Numbered from the stretch's first letter, positions 1 to 6,381 are shown. The stretch is DNA of 6,433 bases from Acidobacteriota bacterium (GCA_020439725.1 JAGQSE010000483.1:1-6433); one strand, 5' to 3'. The notes: generated from the sequence alone by a model not told the origin. Program-made: numbers and translations.

Positions 1-947
1 GCGACACCGGCGGTTCGGTGCGCCAACCGGCGGCTCTGTGCGGCATCGTCGGTCTCAAGCCCTCCTATGGCCGGGTGTCGCGGAGCGGTCTGGTGGCCTT
101 CGCCTCATCCCTCGACCAGGTCGGACCGATGACGCGTTCGGTGCGGGACGCGGCGCTGGCCCTCGAAGTTCTCTCCGGGCTCGACGAGAAGGACTCCACC
201 TCCGAGCAGCAGCCGGGGCGCTTCCTCGAGGGCATCGAGGACGGCGCCGAGGGTTGGCGCGTCGGCGTGGTGCGCGAGCTGGGCCCCGAGCGTCTCGACG
301 ACGAAGGCCGCCGAGCGTGGCGGTCGCACCTCGACCGGCTGACCCGCCTGGGCGTCGACCTGGTCGAGGTCTCCGTCCCGGCGGCGCCGCTGGCGGTGGC
401 GATCTACCAGGTGCTGGCCAACGCCGAGGCGAGCTCGAACCTGGCCCGCTTCGACGGCCTGCGCTACGGCCACCGGGCCGGTGGCGACACGGCCCAAGAG
501 GTCCGCCGCCAGAGCCGCAGCGAGGGCTTTGGCGCCGAGGTCCGCCGGCGCATCCTGCTCGGCACCTTCGTGTTGTCGGCGGGGTTCCAGGACGCCTACT
601 ACGGCCGCGCCCGCGCTGTCGGCGAGGCCTTGCGGCGGCAGCTCGATCGGGCCCTCGACGGCGTTCGCTGTCTCGCCCTGCCGGTCTCGGCGACGGCGGC
701 GTTTTCCTTCGGCTCGCGTCTCGAGCGCCCCCTCGACATGGCGCTCTCGGACCTCTTTACCTGTCCCGCCAGCCTGGCGGGGCTGCCGGCCCTCGCCGTG
801 CCCGGCGGGCTCGACACGGAGGGCCTGCCGCGGGGCCTCCAGCTGATCGGCCGGCGTTTCGACGAGCGCGGTCTCCTGCGCCTGGCGCGGGCCTTCGAAG
901 TCGTCACCGGATGGGAGGTGCGCCCTGCGCTGCGCGAGGTCGCCTGA
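1..947 (+). CDS. gatA: Glutamyl-/aspartyl-tRNA amidotransferase subunit A, 3' part (partial at window start)
   Basis: GatA is the amidase subunit of the GatCAB complex. It releases ammonia from glutamine so that the complex can convert Glu-tRNA(Gln) or Asp-tRNA(Asn) to the amidated form in the cytoplasm. The first full codon is at 3 and the frame stays open to TGA 945-947, giving 314 residues of a family usually about 480-490 long, so the N-terminal third, with the catalytic Lys and cis-Ser, lies outside. The visible part opens with DTGGSVRQPAALCG, the amidase-signature segment; its Ser (15-17) is the expected nucleophile. GatA-specific stretches follow: LKPSYGRVSR, SSLDQVGPMTRS, ANAEASSNLARFDGLRYGHR, ILLGTFVLSAG, DAYY, and near the end LSDLFTCPASLAGLPALAVP and GLQLIGRRFDE. 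The internal GTG at 18 is not a real start. In the PTTPTP-type stretch near 675-705, two of the three usual prolines are replaced. The match is good enough to exclude a generic amidase. Confidence 0.96.
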   Translation, partial: DTGGSVRQPAALCGIVGLKPSYGRVSRSGLVAFASSLDQVGPMTRSVRDAALALEVLSGLDEKDSTSEQQPGRFLEGIEDGAEGWRVGVVRELGPERLDDEGRRAWRSHLDRLTRLGVDLVEVSVPAAPLAVAIYQVLANAEASSNLARFDGLRYGHRAGGDTAQEVRRQSRSEGFGAEVRRRILLGTFVLSAGFQDAYYGRARAVGEALRRQLDRALDGVRCLALPVSATAAFSFGSRLERPLDMALSDLFTCPASLAGLPALAVPGGLDTEGLPRGLQLIGRRFDERGLLRLARAFEVVTGWEVRPALREVA

Positions 948-948
948 A

Positions 949-1029
949 GGTGCGCACGGTCGTCGCTGCTGGTGGGCGGCGGCGTGGCTGATCGCCGTGG
1001 TGCTGGTGGCGGTCCCCGGCCAGGGTGCG
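949..1029 (+). other. Signal peptide coding segment lacking an in-frame start codon
   Basis: Read in the amidase frame, this segment gives a positively charged start (GAHGRRC), a hydrophobic core (WWAAAWLIAVVLVAV) and a polar end (PGQGA), which is a typical Sec signal peptide. The frame is open back to a stop at 844-846, but between that stop and GTG 997 it contains no ATG, GTG or TTG, only CTG at 925 and 988. A GTG at 950, three bases after the gatA stop, is well placed but one frame off, and its frame hits TGA at 989-991. Either a rare start codon is used or one base has been lost between about 953 and 988, by mutation or sequencing/assembly error. Confidence 0.6.
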
Positions 1030-2865
1030 CCCGACGAGGTCGCGACGCGTGCTGAGCTCGGCGATGGTCAGTCGGCGGTGCTCACCGCGGAGCACCATCT
1101 CTATCTCGAAACCCTACCCCTGCCCGGCGAGGGACTTCTCGCGCTCTGCCGCCGGGTCGCCGGCACCGACAGCGCTGCCGACGCCGTGCGGGCCGCCAAC
1201 GACGACGCCGGGCAGCTCGTCGCCGGCCGCAGCTACCGCATTCCCATCGAGCTGTTGATTCCGGAGCTCCGGCGGCGGGTGCTGGGGGCGCTCTTCCCCC
1301 ACGACCGGGCGCGGGCCGATGCCTGGGAGCATCGTGTCGGCCGCTTTCCGGATCTGCCGTCGGAGACGCTGTGGCGTGTCGCCGAGCGTTTCACCGGTGC
1401 CGGCGCCAACTATCGTCAGCTACGCGAGCTCAACCGGCTGCCGGACAACGACGTCGACGTCGGCCAGACGATCCGCATCCCTGCGACACTCCTGCTGCCG
1501 GCCTTCCGCGCCGAGGTCGAGGCCGCCGCCGCATCCGGGGCGCCGGCGGTGTTGCCGGCGGTGCTCGCGCAGACGGTGACCGCCGTCGGTCCCACCGTGG
1601 TGCCGTCGTTGACGGCTCCGACACCGGTCGCCGCAGCGGCCAGCGAGGCGCGGGCGTCGGTTCCTGAGCCCCTGGTGGGCAATGCGGTCCAGGACACCGG
1701 CAGCGACTTTCGGTTGCAGTACGGCCGCGACGCCCAAGGCGAATACGCGGTCTACCGGCTCAAGCCCGGTGAGGCTCTCTACTCGAGCGTCGTGGTGCGT
1801 TTCACCGGTCGCATCTACGCCACCGACGTCAACGCGCTGGCGGCGGAGATCGCGCGGCGCAACGGCGTCGAGGACGTCACCGACATGCCCATCGGCTTCC
1901 CGGTGAAGATCCCCTACGACCTCCTCCAGCCCGAATTCCTGCCCCCGGGCCATCCGCGGCGCGTCGAGTACGAGGCGGCGCAGCGGGCGAGCGCGAAGTT
2001 CAGCAACCCGGTGCGGTCGACGGACCTGGCGGGGATCACGGTGATCCTCGACGCCGGCCACGGCGGCCGCGACATCGGTACCTCGAAGCTGGGGGTGTGG
2101 GAGAGCACCTACGTCTACGACATAATGGTGCGGCTCAAGGAGCACCTCGAGACCTACACCTCGGCGCGGGTTTACACCACGACTCGCGACGGCGACACCT
2201 TGCGCATCGTCGACCGTGACGTCCTGCCCTATACGCGCGAGCATCAGGTGCTGACGACTCCGCCCTATTCGCTCATGGAGGACAGCCGGGTCGGCGTCCA
2301 CCTGCGCTGGTACCTGGCGAACAGCCTCTATCGCGACGCCCTGAAACGCGGCAGCAAGCCCGAGGACGTGGTCTTCATCTCGCTCCACGCCGACTCGCTC
2401 CACCCGTCGCTGCGCGGCGCCATGGCCTATATCCCCGACGCCGAGCTCCGCCGCGGTACCTTCGGCAAGCAGGGCTACGTCTACACCTCACGGCGCGAGG
2501 TGCGCGAGAAGCCGCGGGTCAGCTACTCGTGGCGCGAGCGGACGCAGAGCGAGGGTCTGTCGCGCCAGCTCGCCGAGGCGGTCATCGGCTCCTTGCGCCA
2601 GCGCCAGCTGGCGGTCCACAAAGAACAGCCGGTGCGGCAGAAGATCTATCGCGGCCGGAACCCCTGGGTGCCCGCGGTGCTGCGGTTCAACGCGGTGCCG
2701 GCGGAGATCCTGCTCGAGGTCTGCAACCTCTCGAACGACGAAGACCGCCGCCTGCTCCAAAGCCGGGCCTTCCGCCAGAGCACCGCCCTCGCCATCGCCG
2801 ATGGGCTGCGGTCCTACTACAGCACCGGTTCGGGGCCTGCACCGGTGGCCACCGCCGCCCGATAG
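997..2865 (+). CDS. Secreted N-acetylmuramoyl-L-alanine amidase (Amidase_3) with three LysM-like modules
   Basis: This is a predicted exported zinc hydrolase that cuts the bond between muramic acid and the peptide stem of peptidoglycan. From GTG 997 it has 622 residues. Three LysM-like modules end at I82-P83, I161-P162 and I305-P306. An Ala/Pro/Val-rich linker covers about 176-225. The Amidase_3 domain runs from about 345 to 605. All four expected active-site residues are present: His355 (LDAGHGGRDIG), Glu369 (VWESTYVYD) and His464 (ISLHADS) as zinc ligands, and Glu574 (ILLEVCNLSN) as the catalytic acid/base. The distances Glu369-His464 and His464-Glu574 are longer than in compact amidases, so extra loops are present; these might regulate access to the site. 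The start is doubtful: in-frame codons upstream of 997 encode a good signal peptide, but GTG 997 lies inside it and has no ribosome binding site. The gene follows gatA by a few dozen bases or less and probably shares its transcript. Confidence 0.9.
   Translation: MVLVAVPGQGAPDEVATRAELGDGQSAVLTAEHHLYLETLPLPGEGLLALCRRVAGTDSAADAVRAANDDAGQLVAGRSYRIPIELLIPELRRRVLGALFPHDRARADAWEHRVGRFPDLPSETLWRVAERFTGAGANYRQLRELNRLPDNDVDVGQTIRIPATLLLPAFRAEVEAAAASGAPAVLPAVLAQTVTAVGPTVVPSLTAPTPVAAAASEARASVPEPLVGNAVQDTGSDFRLQYGRDAQGEYAVYRLKPGEALYSSVVVRFTGRIYATDVNALAAEIARRNGVEDVTDMPIGFPVKIPYDLLQPEFLPPGHPRRVEYEAAQRASAKFSNPVRSTDLAGITVILDAGHGGRDIGTSKLGVWESTYVYDIMVRLKEHLETYTSARVYTTTRDGDTLRIVDRDVLPYTREHQVLTTPPYSLMEDSRVGVHLRWYLANSLYRDALKRGSKPEDVVFISLHADSLHPSLRGAMAYIPDAELRRGTFGKQGYVYTSRREVREKPRVSYSWRERTQSEGLSRQLAEAVIGSLRQRQLAVHKEQPVRQKIYRGRNPWVPAVLRFNAVPAEILLEVCNLSNDEDRRLLQSRAFRQSTALAIADGLRSYYSTGSGPAPVATAAR
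1102..1245 (+). repeat. LysM-like module 1 of the amidase
   Basis: These are residues 36-83 of the amidase counted from GTG 997. The pattern is LPLPGEGLLALCRRVAG, then VRAAN, then AGRSYRIP. It matches the LysM plan of a glycine-acidic turn, a helix, an Asn-containing helix end and a closing Ile-Pro strand. It is followed by IELLIPELR, a tail shared with the other two modules. LysM modules usually bind the GlcNAc-containing glycan of peptidoglycan; that role is inferred here. Confidence 0.65.
1324..1482 (+). repeat. LysM-like module 2 of the amidase
   Basis: These are residues 110-162. The pattern PSETLWRVAERFTGAGANY, then LRELNRLPDND, then VGQTIRIP is the most canonical of the three. The tail ATLLLPAFR has the same layout as the tail of module 1. 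Confidence 0.75.
1744..1914 (+). repeat. LysM-like module 3 of the amidase
   Basis: These are residues 250-306. The opening YRLKPGEALYSSVVVRFTG is close to the LysM consensus, and the end GFPVKIP closes the fold. The middle is several residues longer than in modules 1 and 2 (LAAEIARRNGVEDV). It is followed by YDLLQPEFL, the same tail type. It is separated from module 2 by the Ala/Pro-rich linker and sits next to the catalytic domain. Confidence 0.65.
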
Positions 2866-2898
2866 ACTCTCGGACCGGAGATCGTCCGCGGCGGCCCG

Positions 2899-2927
2899 GG
2901 AACTTTTCTCGCGCGTTGCGGGTCAGA
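2899..2927 (+). promoter_or_regulatory. Candidate ECF-sigma (RpoE-type) promoter upstream of the sigma factor gene
   Basis: GGAACTT at 2899-2905 is the classic -35 element of group IV (ECF) promoters. It is followed after 16 bases by GTCAGA at 2922-2927, close to RpoE-type -10 elements (TCTGA/GTCTAA class). The expected transcript start is near 2934, about 60 bases before the GTG start of the sigma gene. Position, spacing and the conserved GGAAC together suggest that the sigma factor transcribes its own operon, as many ECF factors do. No housekeeping promoter is obvious in the same gap. Confidence 0.6.
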
Positions 2928-2936
2928 TCGAGAAAG

Positions 2937-2960
2937 ACCCGGGCTCATCCCATGCCGGGT
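2937..2960 (+). repeat. 6-bp inverted repeat at the 5' end of the predicted sigma-factor leader
   Basis: ACCCGG at 2937-2942 and CCGGGT at 2955-2960 are perfect complements around a 12-base loop. They lie immediately after the transcript start predicted from the ECF promoter. The repeat could form a 5' hairpin in the mRNA or be a small operator. In sequence this GC-rich, a 6-bp repeat may also be chance. Confidence 0.25.
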
Positions 2961-2995
2961 AGCAGGCCACGGGTCGAGGAGGGCGAGCGAAAACC

Positions 2996-3601
2996 GTGGA
3001 GGCCGCCGAAAGCACCGCCGCCGCACTGGCCCAGAGCGATCTGGACCTGGTCGAGCGACACCGCTATGGCGATCCTGCGGCCTTCGAAGAGGTCTACCGG
3101 CGGTACGGCGAGATGGTCTACTCCCTTTGCCATCGTCTGAGCGGCGACCCGGATCTCGCCGCCGACCTGACGCAGGAGGCCTTCCTGCGCATCTTCCGCC
3201 ATGTCGGCAAGTTCCGCGGCGGCTCGAGCCTCAAGACCTGGGTGTATCGGGTGGCCCTCAACCATTGCCGCAGCCGTCTGGCACGGCGCCGTCTTTTCTG
3301 GCGCTCGTTGGCGGAACCCGACGAGCCCGGGCCCGAGGCGGTGGATCCAGGCCGCAGCCCCGAGGACCGGGCCATCGCCCATGACGAGGGACGCCGGCTG
3401 ACCCGTGCCCTGGCCGCCGTACCTGTGGCCTACCGTGAGGCCGTCGTGCTGTTCGATCTCCAAGGTCTGAGCTACGAGGAGATCGCGCGTGTCCTCGGCG
3501 TGCGGCTCGGCACCGTCCGGTCGCGTCTGGCCCGCGGCCGGGAGCGCCTACGCCAGATCCTCGAGGAGGGTGAGCCGCTCGCCCCGGAGAGTTCGCCATG
3601 A
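2996..3601 (+). CDS. ECF (sigma-70 family, RpoE-like) RNA polymerase sigma factor
   Basis: This is a 201-residue group IV sigma factor that directs RNA polymerase to a small regulon, probably one responding to an envelope signal. Region 2 spans about residues 30-95, with DLTQEAFLRIF at 57-67 (core-binding and -10 contact helices) and KTWVYRVALNHCRSRL following. A charged, Pro-rich linker covers about 96-130. Region 4 spans about 133-188, with the -35-reading helix-turn-helix LSYEEIARVLGV and GTVRSRLARGRERL. There is no region 1 or 3, as expected for this class. GTG 2996 is the only start after an in-frame TAG at 2960-2962. A strong Shine-Dalgarno sequence, AGGAGG at 2977-2982, lies upstream at a rather long 13-base spacing. 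The stop overlaps the anti-sigma start as ATGA (3598-3601), so translation is probably coupled. An ECF-type promoter lies upstream. The family is certain; the stimulus is unknown. Confidence 0.95.
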   Translation: MEAAESTAAALAQSDLDLVERHRYGDPAAFEEVYRRYGEMVYSLCHRLSGDPDLAADLTQEAFLRIFRHVGKFRGGSSLKTWVYRVALNHCRSRLARRRLFWRSLAEPDEPGPEAVDPGRSPEDRAIAHDEGRRLTRALAAVPVAYREAVVLFDLQGLSYEEIARVLGVRLGTVRSRLARGRERLRQILEEGEPLAPESSP

Positions 3602-4257
3602 GCCGTCACGCCACCGCCGAACAGCTGTCCTCCTACGTCGACGGCGAGCTGGTGGGCCCGCGGTTGCGCCTGGTCGAGACCCACCTCGTGGAGTGCCAGG
3701 ATTGCCGGCGGCGGCTCGACGGGCTGCAGCGGGTGGTCGCCGGTCTCCACCGCCTCGAGCCGCTGGCACCGCCGCCGGTCCTCGGCCAGGATCTGGCGCG
3801 GCGCGTTCGCCTCGAGCCCAAGCCGCGCGATCTCCTCGAGCGCCTCGAGGAGCACCTGCGGAGCACGCCGCTGCAATCGACGGTGGGATTCACCTTCGCA
3901 CTGGTCTTCGCGCTGGCGGTGATCCTCTACCTGTTCTCGGGGTGGGTCGAGCGCCAGGTCTTGCTGCACCAACCGGTGCTGGTGGCGCCTTCGGAGGTCG
4001 GCGCCGGAGCGGCGGTGCGCCGGGTCGGCCCGCGGTCGTTCCACGCCGAGGACGGCCGCTGGCTCGAGGTGGGAGTCGATCCCCGAGGAGCGGCGGTGGT
4101 GGCGGTGGACGACGGTGTCGTCCGGCAGCTGCTGGTCTTCGAGCCGGAGCTCGAGCCGCTGCTCGACGAAGGGGTACCGGTGGTTCTCGCGATGGAGGAC
4201 CCCGCCGGGGGCCCAGGGCGCGTCCTCGAGATCCTGCCGACGCCGCCCGAGCCCTGA
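3598..4257 (+). CDS. Membrane-spanning anti-sigma factor with HC2 zinc finger
   Basis: This 219-residue protein is the predicted cognate anti-sigma factor of the gene before it. The N-terminal cytoplasmic domain has the zf-HC2/ZAS layout: YVDGEL at 13-18, then His29, Cys33 and Cys36 (HLVECQDC). In this family these bind zinc and clamp the sigma factor. A charged, Leu-rich helical stretch (about 62-90) leads to one membrane segment at about 96-116 (VGFTFALVFALAVILYLFSGW). The remaining 100 or so residues should lie outside the inner membrane. They form a Val-rich, probably beta domain (LVAPSEVGAG, WLEVGVDPRGAAVVAVDDGV, PVVLAMEDPAG) that I do not recognise; it may sense the signal. The ATG is supported by GGAGAG at 3586-3591, six bases upstream, and by the 4-base overlap with the sigma gene. 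Release of sigma could be by proteolysis or conformational change; the sequence does not decide. Confidence 0.9.
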   Translation: MSRHATAEQLSSYVDGELVGPRLRLVETHLVECQDCRRRLDGLQRVVAGLHRLEPLAPPPVLGQDLARRVRLEPKPRDLLERLEEHLRSTPLQSTVGFTFALVFALAVILYLFSGWVERQVLLHQPVLVAPSEVGAGAAVRRVGPRSFHAEDGRWLEVGVDPRGAAVVAVDDGVVRQLLVFEPELEPLLDEGVPVVLAMEDPAGGPGRVLEILPTPPEP

Positions 4258-4284
4258 GCGGCGTCCGCCGGTCCGACGCTCAGG
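4253..4284. terminator. Terminator-like inverted repeat shared by two convergent genes
   Basis: CCTGAGCG at 4253-4260 and CGCTCAGG at 4277-4284 are perfect 8-bp complements around a 16-base loop. A second, mutually exclusive pairing, GCGTC (4261-4265) with GACGC (4275-4279), is also possible. The left arm contains the anti-sigma stop (TGA 4255-4257) and the right arm contains the stop of the - strand gene (TCA 4280-4282), so the stops are mirror images. No T-run follows on either strand, so this is not a standard intrinsic terminator. It may act in both directions as an RNA 3'-end hairpin or pause site. Confidence 0.45.
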
Positions 4285-6370
4285 CGGGGGTGCCGGCCAG
4301 GGCCTCGATAGCTTCGATCTCGCAAGCCGACCCCGAGACGGTGACGCTTTCCCCCACCTTCTTGCCCAGGAGCTGCTTGGCGAGCTCCGACTCGTAGGAG
4401 ATGACGTCGTCCTCGGGCTTGCTCTCCCACGGGCCGAGGATGGTCAGGGTCCGGGCCTCGTCGCCCGCGACCAGCCGGACCCGCGTTCCGACCCGGACCT
4501 CGCCGGCTTCGGTCTGCGAGAAGTCGATGGGCTGGACCCGGGCCAGGTCGTGGGACAGGCCGGCGAGCCGTGCCGACAGGTACTCATGACGCTGGCGCGC
4601 CGACTTGTACTCGAAGTTCTCGCGCAGGTCGCCCATGGCCCGCGCCTCTTCGATGGCCTTGCGGTTGGCGGGCAGCTCGACGCTCTTCAGGTGCTTGAAC
4701 TCGGCGCGCTTGGTCTCGATCATCTCCGGCGTGGCGTAGAGCGGTGCTTCGACCTCCTTGCGGAGGGCGGTGAAGCGGAGCTCGAGGGCGCCCAGAAGCG
4801 CCGTCCGCTGGTACTCCTCGAGGCCCGGAGCCCGGGAGATGGCGGTCGCCGCCTGCTCCGCCTGGCTCTCCTCGAGCATCGGCAGCAGGCGCGGGGCCGT
4901 TCCCCCGGACTCGATGAGCGGCACCAGGCGCGCCGCGCGGTAGGTGGCGAAGACTTCGTCCTGGAGGCTCGACAGGAGCTGCTTCAAGAAGCGTAGCGGG
5001 TTCTTCTGACGCAGGCTCTCGTCCTCGACGGCACGTTCGGCCATCCAGACGAAGGCCGCCGGCAGCTTGCGCGGCTGGCTCAGGACCTGCTCGAGGAAGC
5101 GGCCGAGCTCCGGCGAGTCCTGTTCCCTCAGCCCATCGACGAGCTTGTCGAGGAGCTTTGCGTCCTCCTCCTTCTGGACCAGCCGGGCGAAGACGTCGAC
5201 CCAGTCTTCGCGCACCTGGCGCAGCAGGTCGATGGCACGCTCGCGGAGAGCGCGATCGAGCACCCCGGCGACCACGGCGTGGGGCTCGGCGGCCTCGGCC
5301 ACCAGCGCGTCCACGGACCAGCCGCCGGAGCCGTCGGTCTCGCCGCTGCGGTCGAGGGCGAGGCCGATCTCGAGAGCCAGCGCCGGGTCTTTGCGGGCGA
5401 CCTGGGAACCGAGCTCGTTGAGCGACTCGCTCATGCGCTGACGCAGCTCGGCGTCACGGGCGGCGTTGCGCCGCAGGTGATCGAGCTTTTCCCGCGGATC
5501 GGCCTGCTCGAAGGCGGTCCACAGGGCCTCGGAGGCGTGCTCGGTGCTCTGCGCCCAGCGATAGCTCTGCCGGCCGCCGGTCTCGGTCAGCACCTGCGGA
5601 TGCTTGCGTGCGGCCGCCCACCACGACGTCCACTGCCCCGGGCTGACGACACCGGTGAGGTCCTCGCGGATCTCGCCGGCGGTGCGCGCCTCGGGATAGC
5701 TCTCGAGGACCAGCCGCAGGAGCTCCGGCGGGTCGTCCTTGGCGAGCTTCTTGAGCGTCGGCAGCTCGTCCATCTTGCGCCGCAGGATGTGTCCCTCGTC
5801 GAGCTTGATCAGCATCTTGCCGGCGGCCCGGAAGCCGACCATCAGCCCCGGCAGGCGCGGGAAGTCGATCTTGAAGCTGTCGAGCTGGAGGTTGATCTCC
5901 TGGATCTTGCCGGCGCCCTTGCCGGCCATCAGCACGACCGTGCCGATGTCGAAGCCCATCAGCGACTCGAGCCGCTCGGCCTTCTCCCAGGTCTTGGCGA
6001 TGTCGCGGATCGCTTTGTTGAGACCGAGCTTGTCGACCATCAGGTCGTACATGCTGTGATCGCCGTGGATCTGCTTCAAGGAAGCGAGGATCGCCTTGTG
6101 CATCGCCTCGTCGTCATAGATCAGCGTGCCGGCCCGGCGCAGCATGTCGAGCCTCAGGCGCCATCGGCCCTTGTCACGGATCTGGTCGTCGAGGAGCTCG
6201 AGGAGAGTCCGGGCGCGGTCGTTCTGACCGTGACCGACCAGCGCACGAGCGACGCCGATGAAGTAGTCGAGGTCTTCGGGCTGGCTCGAGCTGCGGCTCA
6301 GCCATTCGTCCTCGATGGCGTCGAAATCGTTCTTGGCGAGATGATTCTGGGTCGTCTTGGAAATTGCCAT
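4280..6370 (-). CDS. greA: GreA-type transcript cleavage factor with long N-terminal extension
   Basis: This 696-residue protein has a complete GreA module at its C-terminus (about 545-696), whereas ordinary GreA is about 158 residues long. The coiled coil spans about 548-617, and its tip GDLRENFEY keeps the two acidic residues (Asp581, Glu584) that GreA inserts into the RNA polymerase channel to stimulate cleavage of backtracked RNA. The FKBP-like end domain follows (VGTRVRLV, TILGPWE, VISYES, LLGKKVGESV). The N-terminal 540 residues comprise a helical, TPR-like start (about 10-130), a small beta domain starting at GFDIGTVVLM (139-148), a WTSWW motif at 247-251 with a nearby winged-helix-like stretch, and a long helical region to about 540. 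From memory, long GreA proteins of Spirochaetes and Chlamydiae have a similar plan, so this is probably an established variant rather than a new fusion. ATG 6370 has no Shine-Dalgarno sequence. Whether a short GreA also exists in the genome cannot be told. Confidence 0.88.
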   Translation of the reverse strand: MAISKTTQNHLAKNDFDAIEDEWLSRSSSQPEDLDYFIGVARALVGHGQNDRARTLLELLDDQIRDKGRWRLRLDMLRRAGTLIYDDEAMHKAILASLKQIHGDHSMYDLMVDKLGLNKAIRDIAKTWEKAERLESLMGFDIGTVVLMAGKGAGKIQEINLQLDSFKIDFPRLPGLMVGFRAAGKMLIKLDEGHILRRKMDELPTLKKLAKDDPPELLRLVLESYPEARTAGEIREDLTGVVSPGQWTSWWAAARKHPQVLTETGGRQSYRWAQSTEHASEALWTAFEQADPREKLDHLRRNAARDAELRQRMSESLNELGSQVARKDPALALEIGLALDRSGETDGSGGWSVDALVAEAAEPHAVVAGVLDRALRERAIDLLRQVREDWVDVFARLVQKEEDAKLLDKLVDGLREQDSPELGRFLEQVLSQPRKLPAAFVWMAERAVEDESLRQKNPLRFLKQLLSSLQDEVFATYRAARLVPLIESGGTAPRLLPMLEESQAEQAATAISRAPGLEEYQRTALLGALELRFTALRKEVEAPLYATPEMIETKRAEFKHLKSVELPANRKAIEEARAMGDLRENFEYKSARQRHEYLSARLAGLSHDLARVQPIDFSQTEAGEVRVGTRVRLVAGDEARTLTILGPWESKPEDDVISYESELAKQLLGKKVGESVTVSGSACEIEAIEALAGTPA

Positions 6371-6381
6371 GGCAGACGGGA

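Noticed and set aside
38..991. A 317-codon + strand frame overlapping gatA, beginning MRHRRS
   Set aside because: The translation is almost entirely Arg/Gly/Pro/Ala, typical of the wrong frame in GC-rich DNA, and gatA conservation fixes the real frame. Its tail (GTG 950 to TGA 991) is relevant only to the question of the amidase start.
1420..2403. A 327-codon - strand frame opposite the amidase
   Set aside because: The + strand carries all amidase catalytic residues in order; the - strand product has no recognisable motif and no ribosome binding site.
2871..2888. CGGAC / GTCCG hairpin after the amidase stop as an intrinsic terminator
   Set aside because: The stem is only 5 bp with an 8-base loop and no T-run, well within what GC-rich sequence gives by chance.
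3489..4397. A 302-codon + strand frame overlapping the sigma and anti-sigma genes
   Set aside because: It is Arg/Gly/Ala/Pro-rich shadow sequence in an alternative frame across two well-supported genes.
4115..4996. A 293-codon + strand frame running into the GreA-type gene
   Set aside because: It overlaps the anti-sigma end and the GreA module on the opposite strand, starts with Ser/Arg-rich low-complexity sequence and has no domain signature.
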